Source of the DNA: Pinisolibacter aquiterrae
Lineage (GTDB): Bacteria; Pseudomonadota; Alphaproteobacteria; Rhizobiales; Ancalomicrobiaceae
Assembly (NCBI RefSeq): GCF_019160155.1
Contig: NZ_JAFNIH010000051.1
Location: 1 to 64,000 of the forward strand
Reading direction: 5' to 3'
DNA: 64,000 nucleotides
Made by a program: the position numbers and the translations under genes. The stretch's first letter is position 1, and every line of letters starts with the position of its first letter. The notes beneath the pieces were generated by a model. The model ran no database searches, had not been told where the DNA came from, and saw only the letters and a program-made list of their open reading frames with translations. Below, in pieces: positions 37,496 through 45,074 of the stretch.

Positions 37496-37894
37496 ATGGA
37501 CCAGACCGCAGACGGCTTGGAAGCGGCGATCGATCGTCTGGTGCGCCGCTTCTACGCGAAGGGCGACCGCGACGATCTGCTCGGGCCGGTGTTTCGGGCG
37601 ATCCCGGCCTTCGACGAGCACATCGGCGTGATCGTCGATTTCTGGTCGCGTCAATTGTTGGGAACCGATCGCTATCAGGGCCGGCCGTTTCCGCCGCATT
37701 GGAAGCTGGCGATCGAGCCCGATCATTTCGATCGCTGGATGGCGCTGTTCAGCGAGACGGCGCGCGAGGAACTGCCGGCGGATCTCGCCGAGCAGGCGAT
37801 CACCAAGGCCGGCCACATGTCGACCGCCTTCCAGGCCGGACTGTTCCCGTTGCGTGGCCCCGACGGCCGGCCGATGCGCCTGCCGCGCAGCTGA
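37496..37894 (+). CDS. Group III truncated haemoglobin
   Basis: A 132-residue truncated globin. The group III pattern is visible: RRFYAKGDRDDLLGPVF near the N-terminus, FWSRQLLGTDRYQGRPFPPHWKL in part (residues about 49-70), where a histidine of the PPHW segment is the likely proximal ligand, and HFDRWMALFSET. Such globins bind oxygen or NO tightly. It is diverged from nifB and shares the control region, and the MmgR-like sRNA converges on it. A role in lowering free oxygen or NO around nitrogenase is plausible but unproven. Confidence 0.85.
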   Translation: MDQTADGLEAAIDRLVRRFYAKGDRDDLLGPVFRAIPAFDEHIGVIVDFWSRQLLGTDRYQGRPFPPHWKLAIEPDHFDRWMALFSETAREELPADLAEQAITKAGHMSTAFQAGLFPLRGPDGRPMRLPRS

Positions 37895-37948
37895 GGGAGG
37901 GCGCGCCCTCCCCGCCGCCGGCTCGCCCCGGCCGCGATGGCGCGAGCC

Positions 37949-38036
37949 AAAAAAAAAGGCCGCCCTACGGCGGCCCAAGTCTTAGGGAGGAAACGCCCGA
38001 GAAGGGCCATGAGCGGCGCCGCGAAGCGCGGCTCAC
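37949..38036 (-). ncRNA. mmgR: MmgR-like (alpha-r8 family) small regulatory RNA
   Basis: On the minus strand this interval carries the decanucleotide TTTCCTCCCT (37981-37992 region), flanked by a GCCC/GGGC stem and followed by a 7-bp stem GGCCGCC/GGCGGCC and nine T (37949-37957), a textbook Rho-independent end. The conserved UUUCCUCCCU in this setting is the hallmark of the alphaproteobacterial MmgR/alpha-r8 sRNAs. Upstream, TTGCAA-N17-TATGGT (-10 at 38043-38048) predicts a start near 38036 and a transcript of about 85-90 bases. TGC-rich sequence around the promoter (38051-38095) resembles AniA/PhaR binding sites. In Sinorhizobium MmgR limits polyhydroxybutyrate storage and responds to NtrC and AniA. 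Confidence 0.75.
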
Positions 38037-38404
38037 CCGGAGACCATAATGTTGCGTTGCAGTAATTGCAATGCGAAATTTCTGCTGCATCGCAAATTCC
38101 TCACCGCGACGTCTTCGCGGACCGCGTCCGAGAGATCGTTCCGCCCCGGCGCGCGGGCGCAGGATGGCGAGACGTCGTCGGGCGGCACCGCGCCGGTTCC
38201 GGCGCGTTGTTTCGATGTGAGATTTGAAATATTACTTTGGAGGTCTCGGCGGGATCTGTCGGCGCGCGCCCGTGGCGGCGCCCTTACCCAAGGTCATATT
38301 TCGGTGAAGTAGATCTACGTAGCGGATTTCACATCATTCGTTAACCGCCCTGCTTCCAATCTGGAGGACGCCCCTTCAGGTTCGCCGAAGCGCTCGGAGT
38401 TGTC
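38037..38404. other. AT-richer intergenic region upstream of the aerotaxis pair
   Basis: The part next to the sRNA holds its promoter and TGC-rich motifs. The remainder (about 38100-38400) is lower in GC than the window and has no recognisable gene; an 87-codon frame starting at 38049 begins inside the sRNA promoter and has no family resemblance. Promoters for the PAS gene are presumably here but none is clear. Confidence 0.5.
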
Positions 38405-38929
38405 ATGGCGTCCTCCATCCGACCGACCCGCCACGAGGTCACCTTCGACCCCGATGAGATCATCGTGTCCAAGACCGACCTCAAGGGCCGGATCACCTAC
38501 GCGAACAAGACCTTCGCGACGGTCGCGGGCTACAGCCGCGCCGAGCTGATGGGCGCGCCCCATTCGATCATCCGGCATCCCGACATGCCGCGCGCGGTCT
38601 TCAAGCTGCTGTGGGATCGGCTCGGCGAAGAGAAGGAGGTCTTCGCCTACGTCAAGAACATGGCGAAGAGCGGCGACTTCTATTGGGTCTTCGCCCACGT
38701 CACCCCGTCCTACGACGACGCGGGGACGGTCTGCGGCTACCACTCCAACCGCCGCGTGCCCGACCGCCGGGTGATCGAGACGGTGATCGAGCCCGTCTAT
38801 GCCGAGCTTCTGGCGATCGAGGCTTCGCACGCCAACGCGAAAGAGGGCATGCGCGCCTCCTTCGCCCGCCTCTTGGACATCGTGAAGTCGAAGGCCAGCA
38901 GCTATGATGAGCTCATCTTCTCGCTCTGA
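38405..38929 (+). CDS. Aer-type PAS sensor protein
   Basis: A 174-residue protein consisting of one PAS domain (residues about 15-120) and a short helical tail. The sequence follows the aerotaxis receptor Aer: [20 protein letters not shown], the [11 protein letters not shown] motif, then [18 protein letters not shown]. In Aer this domain binds FAD and reports redox or oxygen status. There is no transmembrane segment or signalling domain; those lie in the next gene, which overlaps this one by 26 bases. The two genes therefore look like a split Aer. Confidence 0.88.
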   Translation: MASSIRPTRHEVTFDPDEIIVSKTDLKGRITYANKTFATVAGYSRAELMGAPHSIIRHPDMPRAVFKLLWDRLGEEKEVFAYVKNMAKSGDFYWVFAHVTPSYDDAGTVCGYHSNRRVPDRRVIETVIEPVYAELLAIEASHANAKEGMRASFARLLDIVKSKASSYDELIFSL

Positions 38930-40514
38930 AGTGCTCGTTCCGGGCGTCGTCGCCCTGGCGGCGATCATCGGGACCGGGGTGGCGATCGCCTTCGAGGCAC
39001 GGTGGGCCGCGCTCGGTCTCCTCGCCGTGGCGGCGCTGGCGACCGCGATCGGGATCCGAGCGGCGCTCCACGTGCGGGCCGGCGTCTCCCGCGCGATCCG
39101 GGTGTGCGAGGCGCTCGGCAAGGGCGACTTCGAGACCCGCGATCTGGTCTTCGATCAAGGGGGGATGGTCGGCGACCTGTCGGAGGCGATCAACGACATG
39201 GCCGACCACATCGACGCCTTCGTGCGCGAATCCGGCGCGGCGATGGACGCCGTGCGCCACAACCAATATTGGCGCCGCATCCTGCCCGACGGCATGCACG
39301 GCGCGCTCCTCAGGGCCTCCGGCACGATCAACGAAGCGACCGACGCGATCCAGCAGCGGGTCGAGTCCTTCAACGTCTCGACCGAGGATTTCGCCCAGAC
39401 CATCAATTCGATCGTCGACAGCCTGATCGCCGCCGCCGGCGGCATGAGCGACACCGCCACGCGGATGAGCCAGGGCGCCGGCGTCACCGGCGATCGCGCC
39501 ACCTCGGTCGTCGGCACCTCGCAGGCGGCCTCCACCGACGTGCAGCGCGTCGCCGACGCGACCGAGCACCTGACCGCCTCGGCGCGCGGCATCGGCGACG
39601 AGGTCGAACGCTCCGCGACGATCGCCCGGGCGGCGGTCGTTCGCGCCGAGGAGACCGGACGCATCGTCTCCGGCCTCTCCAGCGCGGCGGAGAAGATCGG
39701 AGCGGTGATCGGCCTGATCGATCAAGTCGCCGGCCAGACCAACCTCCTCGCCCTCAACGCGACGATCGAGGCGGCGCGCGCCGGCGAGGCGGGACGCGGC
39801 TTCGCCGTGGTCGCCGCCGAGGTCAAGGGCCTCGCCGAACAGACCGCCAAGGCGACGGGCGAGATCGGCCGCCACATCGCCGAGGTCCAGAGCGCGACCC
39901 GGGCCGCCGTCGACAGCATCGTCGGCATCGGCGGCACCATCGCCGAGATCGACGCCATCACCGGCGCGATGCGCGGCTCGATCGAGGCGCAGATCGTCGC
40001 CACCTCCGAGATCGCCCACAACGTCGGCAGCGCCTTCGAGGGCTCGCGGCGGGTCACCGACAACATCTCGAGCATCGGCGAGATCGCCCGCGAGACCGCC
40101 GAACTCGCCGACGGCCTGCTCGGCACCTCGCGCTCGATCTCCTCGGAAGGCGATCGCCTGTCGCAGACGGTGCGCGACTTCCTGGTGCGCCTGCGGCGCG
40201 GGCCGCTCGACCGCCGCGTGACGGCCGAGCCGCGCGTGGAGACCGGCTACGAACTCGACGTGCTCGAGGGCGCGCGGCGCGCGCGGGCGACCTGCATCGA
40301 CGTCTCGATGAGCGGCGCCAAGCTCGCGGGATGCGAACCCTCGCTCGCGGTCGGCGCACGGCTCGAGCTGGTGTGCGAGCCGGGCGTCGTCTGCCCGAGC
40401 ATCGTGCGTTGGCGCGACGGCGGCCTCGCGGGCGTCGAATTCATCGCCGCCGAACTGGCTCCAGACGCCGTCGATCGGCTGCGCCGCATGGTCGCCCACG
40501 CCAAGGCCGCCTGA
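38904..40514 (+). CDS. Methyl-accepting chemotaxis protein with C-terminal PilZ domain
   Basis: A 536-residue chemoreceptor. Two close hydrophobic segments (residues about 10-30 and 33-53) form an Aer-like membrane hairpin with no periplasmic sensor. A HAMP-like region follows, then the MCP signalling domain, whose tip reads [20 protein letters not shown] near residue 275. After residue about 430 a PilZ domain is visible ([17 protein letters not shown]-x-S-x-x-G), the usual c-di-GMP-binding fold. It starts inside the end of the PAS gene. Together they could sense oxygen or redox state and couple taxis to c-di-GMP. Confidence 0.88.
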   Translation: MMSSSSRSEVLVPGVVALAAIIGTGVAIAFEARWAALGLLAVAALATAIGIRAALHVRAGVSRAIRVCEALGKGDFETRDLVFDQGGMVGDLSEAINDMADHIDAFVRESGAAMDAVRHNQYWRRILPDGMHGALLRASGTINEATDAIQQRVESFNVSTEDFAQTINSIVDSLIAAAGGMSDTATRMSQGAGVTGDRATSVVGTSQAASTDVQRVADATEHLTASARGIGDEVERSATIARAAVVRAEETGRIVSGLSSAAEKIGAVIGLIDQVAGQTNLLALNATIEAARAGEAGRGFAVVAAEVKGLAEQTAKATGEIGRHIAEVQSATRAAVDSIVGIGGTIAEIDAITGAMRGSIEAQIVATSEIAHNVGSAFEGSRRVTDNISSIGEIARETAELADGLLGTSRSISSEGDRLSQTVRDFLVRLRRGPLDRRVTAEPRVETGYELDVLEGARRARATCIDVSMSGAKLAGCEPSLAVGARLELVCEPGVVCPSIVRWRDGGLAGVEFIAAELAPDAVDRLRRMVAHAKAA

Positions 40515-40647
40515 CCGCCTTCACGTGTGCACCGCCGAAACTCACGAAATCTCCAGGTGACGGCGCGTCCGTAATCATGCTGATATGCGACAAAGGCCGG
40601 AGCGACTCTCCGGCCTCGTGTCGTTTCATGTCAGTCGAGGTCCGCTC

Positions 40648-41802
40648 ATGCGGGTGTCCGCCCTTCGTTTCGCCGCCGCCGGCGCCGCCCTGGCGGCGAG
40701 CCTCGGTGTCTTCTCCACGTCGGCCCTCGCCCAGTCGGCCCCGCCCGCCGGTCCGGCGGTGACGGTCGCCAAGCCGGTGGTACGCGAGGTTCAGGAGACG
40801 CTGATCTATACCGGCCGGTTCGACGCCACCCAATCGGTGACGATCAAGTCGCGGGTTCCCGGCTATCTCCAGTCCGTCACCTTCAAGGACGGCGCCTTCG
40901 TCAAGAAGGGCGAGCTGCTCTTCACCATCGACCCCCGCCCCTATCAGGCCGCGGTCGATCAGGCGAAGGCGGCGGTCACCGTGTCGGAGACCACCCTGCA
41001 GTTCACCACCAGTGATCTCGAGCGCGCCCAGCAGCTCCAGAAGACCGGCAACATCACCGATCAGCTCTACGATCAGCGCCGTCAGGCCTTCCTCCAGGCC
41101 CAGGCCCGCGCCATCGGCGACAAGGCGGCGCTCGCCGCGGCGACGCTCAATCTCGAGTTCACCGAGGTGCGCGCGCCCTTCGACGGACGGATGTCGCGGA
41201 CGCTGGTGTCGGAGGGGACTCTGGTCGGCGCCGCCGACACGGCGCTGTCGTCGATCGTCGCCGCCGATCCCATCGACTTCTATTTCGAGCTCGACGAGGC
41301 GACCTTCCTCGGCCTCGAGCGCGCGCTCGGCAGCGCCGGCGCCAAGGGCACGATCGTCGGCACGCCGGTGGAGATCGGCACCTCCGACGAGCCCGAGCCG
41401 AAGCGCAAGGCGACGATCGACTTCGTCGACAACCGGGTCGATCAGGCCTCGGGCACGGTGCGCCTGCGCGCCAAGGTCGCCAACGCCGATCTGTTCCTGA
41501 CGCCGGGCCTCTTCGGGCGCATCCGCGTGCCCTTCGGCGGTCCGAAGCAGGGCATCCTCGTTCCCGACGACGCGATCGCCTCCGACCAGACCCGACGCAT
41601 CGTCTATGCGGTCGGCGAGGACGGCGCGGTGACGCCGAAGCCGGTGGTGCTCGGCCCCAAGATCGACGGCTATCGCCTGATCCGGTCCGGCCTCGCCGGC
41701 ACCGAGACGATCGCGATCAACGGCCTCGTGCGGATCCGGCCGGGCATCAAGGTGACGCCGCAGGTCGCGACCCTGCCGCCCGTCGCCGCGCCGGCCAAGT
41801 GA
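40648..41802 (+). CDS. RND efflux periplasmic adaptor (MFP) subunit
   Basis: A 384-residue membrane fusion protein with an N-terminal signal sequence (ending near ALAQSAPP). The lipoyl-like half motifs are seen in VTIKSRVPGYLQSVTFKDG and FDGRMSRTLVSEG, with a helical hairpin (about residues 95-150) between. It links an inner-membrane RND pump to an outer-membrane channel. The ATG at 40648 has GAGG upstream; an earlier in-frame ATG adds unrelated residues. It sits 16 bases before the RND gene. No outer-membrane factor or regulator is adjacent. Confidence 0.92.
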   Translation: MRVSALRFAAAGAALAASLGVFSTSALAQSAPPAGPAVTVAKPVVREVQETLIYTGRFDATQSVTIKSRVPGYLQSVTFKDGAFVKKGELLFTIDPRPYQAAVDQAKAAVTVSETTLQFTTSDLERAQQLQKTGNITDQLYDQRRQAFLQAQARAIGDKAALAAATLNLEFTEVRAPFDGRMSRTLVSEGTLVGAADTALSSIVAADPIDFYFELDEATFLGLERALGSAGAKGTIVGTPVEIGTSDEPEPKRKATIDFVDNRVDQASGTVRLRAKVANADLFLTPGLFGRIRVPFGGPKQGILVPDDAIASDQTRRIVYAVGEDGAVTPKPVVLGPKIDGYRLIRSGLAGTETIAINGLVRIRPGIKVTPQVATLPPVAAPAK

Positions 41803-41818
41803 GAAAGGGCCGAGCCCC

Positions 41819-44800
41819 ATGCGTTTCGCCCATTTCTTCGTCCGCCGACCGATCTTCGCCTCGGTCCTGTCGATCCTGATCGTGATCGTCGGGCTGGTGG
41901 CGTTCAACGCGTTGCCGGTCTCGCAATATCCCGAGATCGCCCCGCCGACGATCGTCGTGCGCGCCAACTACCCCGGCGCCGACGCCGAGACCGTGGCCGC
42001 GACCGTCGCGACCCCGCTCGAGGAGCAGATCAACGGCGTCGAGGACATGCTCTACATGTCCTCCTACGCCTCCTCCGACGGGTCGATGGCGCTGACCATC
42101 ACCTTCAAGCTCGGCACCGATCTCAACAAGGCGCAGGTTCTGGTGCAGAACCGCGTCTCGGTCGCGCTGCCGCGCCTGCCGCAGGCGGTGCAGCAGACCG
42201 GCGTCACCACCAACAAGTCGTCGCCCGACATCATGATGGTGCTGACGATGTTCTCGCCGGACGGGTCGCTCGATCCGCTCTACGTGTCGAACTACGCCCG
42301 CGCCAACGTCCGCGATCCCCTCCTGCGGCTCGATGGCGTCGGCGAGGTGACGATCTTCGGCGAGCGGCTCTATTCGCTGCGGATCTGGCTCGACCCGACC
42401 AAGCTCGCCGGGCTCGGCCTCGTCGCCGACGACGTCGTCCAGGCGGTCCGGGCGCAGAACGTCCAGGTGTCGAGCGGCACGCTCGGGGCGCAGCCGGCGC
42501 CGAAGGACAATGCCTTCGAACTGGTGGTGCGCACCCAGGGGCGCTTCCAGGATCCCAAGCAGTTCGAGGACGTGATCGTCCGTTCGACCGCCGACGGCCG
42601 CGTGATCCGGCTCGCCGACGTGGCGCGGGTCGAGGTCGGCGCACAGAGCTACACCAACGCCTCGTTCTACAACGGCAAGCCCTCGGTGGCGGTGGCGGTG
42701 TTCCAGCGCCCCGGCACCAACGCGCTCGCCGCCGCCCATCAGATCGAGACCGAGATGAAGGAGCTCTCCAAGAGCTTCCCGGCCGGTCTCACCTACACCG
42801 TCGGCTTCAACCCGACCGAATACATCCAGGCCTCGGTCGACGCGGTCTACGAGACGCTGTTCGAGGCGGTCGGCCTCGTCGTGATCGTGATCATCGTCTT
42901 CCTCCAGTCGTGGCGGACGGCGGTCATTCCGCTGGTGGCGATCCCGGTGTCGCTGATCGGCACCTTCGCGGTCCTGTCGGCGCTCGGCTATTCGCTCAAC
43001 AACCTGACGCTCTTCGGTCTGGTGCTGGCGATCGGCATCGTCGTCGACGACGCCATCGTCGTGGTGGAGAACGTCGAGCGCAACATGCGCGACGGCATGC
43101 GCCCGCGCGACGCCGCCCACACGACGATGGACGAAGTCGGCACCGCCGTCATCGCCATCGCGCTGGTGCTCGCCGCGGTGTTCATCCCCACCGCCTTCGT
43201 CACCGGCATCACCGGCCAGTTCTACCGCCAGTTCGCGGTGACGATCGCGGTCTCCACCATCATCTCGGCGGTCAATTCGCTGACCCTGTCGCCGGCGCTC
43301 GCCGCGCTGCTCCTGAAGCCGCATCGCGACGACGAGCCGGAGGGCCCGATCGCGCGGATCGGCCACGCGCTGGCGGGCGGGTTCAACCGCGGCTTCGACC
43401 GGCTCGCCGACGCCTATGCGGCGGCGGTCGGGGTCGCCGTGCGCTGGAAGTTCGTCTCGCTGCTGATCTACGCCGGGCTCATCGCGGGCACGGTGTGGCT
43501 CGCCAAGGTCCTGCCGACCGGGTTCATTCCGAGCCAGGACCAGGGCTATGCGCTGGTCATCGTCCAGTTGCCGGACGGCGCCTCGCTGTCGCGCACGCAG
43601 GCCGTGGTCGCGGAAGCGGGCGAACGGGTGCGCAAGATCGACGGCGTCGCGGCGACCGTCGAGGTGGCGGGCGTCAATGCCTCGACCTTCACGCCGTCCT
43701 CGAACGGGGCGATCCTGTTCGTGCCGTTCAAGTCGTTCGACGAGCGTCTGCCCAAGGGCCTGACCTCGGACAAGATCGTCGGCGCGGTGCTGAAGACGCT
43801 GGCGCCGATGCAGGAGGCCTTCACCGTGGCGGTGCCGCCGCCGCCGGTGCGCGGCCTCGGCAACCAGGGCGGCTTCAAGATGCAGATCCAGGAGAAGGAT
43901 TCGGCCGACATGCGCCGCATCCTCGGCCTCACCTATCAGATGATGGGCGCGGCGGCGAAGGATCCGGACCTCTCCCGCGTCTTCACCACCTTCTCCGCCT
44001 CGACGCCGCAGGTCTGGCTCGACATCGACCGGACCAAGGCGCAAATGCTGAACGTGCCGATCGGCGCGATCTTCGACGCGCTCCAGCAGAACTTCGGCTC
44101 GGCCTACGTCAACGACTTCAACGCCTTCGGCCGGGTCTATCAGGTCCGCGCCCAGGCCGACGCGTCGTTCCGCATGACCCGGGACGATCTCGCCCGGCTC
44201 AAGGTGCGGTCCTCGAACGGCGCGCTGGTGCCGCTCGGCACGCTGGTGACGGCGCGCGAGGTGGCGGGACCGGCGCTGATTCAGCGCTACAACATGTACA
44301 CCTCGATCCCGCTCCAGGGTCAGGCCGGCCCGGGCGTCTCGTCGGGTGCCGCCCTCGACAAGATGGAGGCGATCGCCCGGCAGGTGCTGCCGCAGGGCAC
44401 CGGCTTCCAGTGGACCGAACTCGCCTATCAGGAGAAGTTCGCGGCGAGTTCGGCGGCGCCGATCTTCGCCTTGTCGGTGCTGTTCGTGTTCCTGCTCCTG
44501 GCGGCGCAGTACGAGAGCTGGGCGCTGCCGCTGGCGATCATCCTGATCGTGCCGCTCGGCGTCGGCGCGGCGCTGGCGGGCGTGTGGATGCGGGGGATGG
44601 ACAACAACATCCTGACCCAGATCGGTCTGATCGTGCTGATCGGTCTCGCCGCGAAGAACGCGATCCTGATCGTCGAGTTCGCCTCGCAGCAGGAGATCCA
44701 GAACCGCGACGGGCCGGTCAAGGCGGCGATCGAGGCCTGCCGTCTGCGTCTCCGGCCGATCCTGATGACCGCCTTCGCCTTCATCCTCGGCGTGGTGCCG

Positions 44801-44992
44801 CTCGCCTTCGCGGTCGGCCCGGGCGCCGAGATGCGGCGGGCGATCGGCACCGCCGTGCTCTCGGGCATGATCGGCGTCACCTTCGTCGGCCTCTTCCTGA
44901 CGCCGGTGTTCTATGTGGCGATCCGCAAGACCACCGGCTGGGTGCGCACCCGCGCCAAGCGCCGGGCGGTGGCGGAGGCGCGCGGCGGCTGA
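41819..44992 (+). CDS. RND multidrug efflux permease (AcrB/HAE1 family)
   Basis: A 1057-residue pump of the hydrophobe/amphiphile efflux family. It starts MRFAHFFVRRPIFASVLSI, as in AcrB-like proteins. The proton-relay Asp pair lies in IGIVVDDAIVVVENVER (TM4), and large periplasmic loops separate TM1-TM2 and TM7-TM8. It exports drugs, dyes or solvents with proton influx; the substrate range cannot be told. A strong terminator follows at 45022-45053. Confidence 0.95.
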   Translation: MRFAHFFVRRPIFASVLSILIVIVGLVAFNALPVSQYPEIAPPTIVVRANYPGADAETVAATVATPLEEQINGVEDMLYMSSYASSDGSMALTITFKLGTDLNKAQVLVQNRVSVALPRLPQAVQQTGVTTNKSSPDIMMVLTMFSPDGSLDPLYVSNYARANVRDPLLRLDGVGEVTIFGERLYSLRIWLDPTKLAGLGLVADDVVQAVRAQNVQVSSGTLGAQPAPKDNAFELVVRTQGRFQDPKQFEDVIVRSTADGRVIRLADVARVEVGAQSYTNASFYNGKPSVAVAVFQRPGTNALAAAHQIETEMKELSKSFPAGLTYTVGFNPTEYIQASVDAVYETLFEAVGLVVIVIIVFLQSWRTAVIPLVAIPVSLIGTFAVLSALGYSLNNLTLFGLVLAIGIVVDDAIVVVENVERNMRDGMRPRDAAHTTMDEVGTAVIAIALVLAAVFIPTAFVTGITGQFYRQFAVTIAVSTIISAVNSLTLSPALAALLLKPHRDDEPEGPIARIGHALAGGFNRGFDRLADAYAAAVGVAVRWKFVSLLIYAGLIAGTVWLAKVLPTGFIPSQDQGYALVIVQLPDGASLSRTQAVVAEAGERVRKIDGVAATVEVAGVNASTFTPSSNGAILFVPFKSFDERLPKGLTSDKIVGAVLKTLAPMQEAFTVAVPPPPVRGLGNQGGFKMQIQEKDSADMRRILGLTYQMMGAAAKDPDLSRVFTTFSASTPQVWLDIDRTKAQMLNVPIGAIFDALQQNFGSAYVNDFNAFGRVYQVRAQADASFRMTRDDLARLKVRSSNGALVPLGTLVTAREVAGPALIQRYNMYTSIPLQGQAGPGVSSGAALDKMEAIARQVLPQGTGFQWTELAYQEKFAASSAAPIFALSVLFVFLLLAAQYESWALPLAIILIVPLGVGAALAGVWMRGMDNNILTQIGLIVLIGLAAKNAILIVEFASQQEIQNRDGPVKAAIEACRLRLRPILMTAFAFILGVVPLAFAVGPGAEMRRAIGTAVLSGMIGVTFVGLFLTPVFYVAIRKTTGWVRTRAKRRAVAEARGG

Positions 44993-45021
44993 CGCCGCCC
45001 TCAGCTCACCCAATGAGACGA

Positions 45022-45053
45022 GGCCCCGTTCGAGCGATCGAACGGGGCCTTTT
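45022..45053 (+). terminator. Rho-independent terminator of the RND operon
   Basis: GGCCCCGTTCGA and TCGAACGGGGCC form a 12-bp stem with a GCGA loop, followed by TTTT. It lies between the RND gene and the converging nasA. Confidence 0.9.
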
Positions 45054-45074
45054 CGTTTCCGCGATCCGATGCCG

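Noticed and set aside
38049-38312. An 87-codon plus-strand frame starting MLRCSNCNAKFLL
   Set aside because: The CxxC start looked like a small zinc protein, but the frame begins within the sRNA promoter, has no ribosome site, and its remainder is low-complexity Arg/Gly/Ala sequence.
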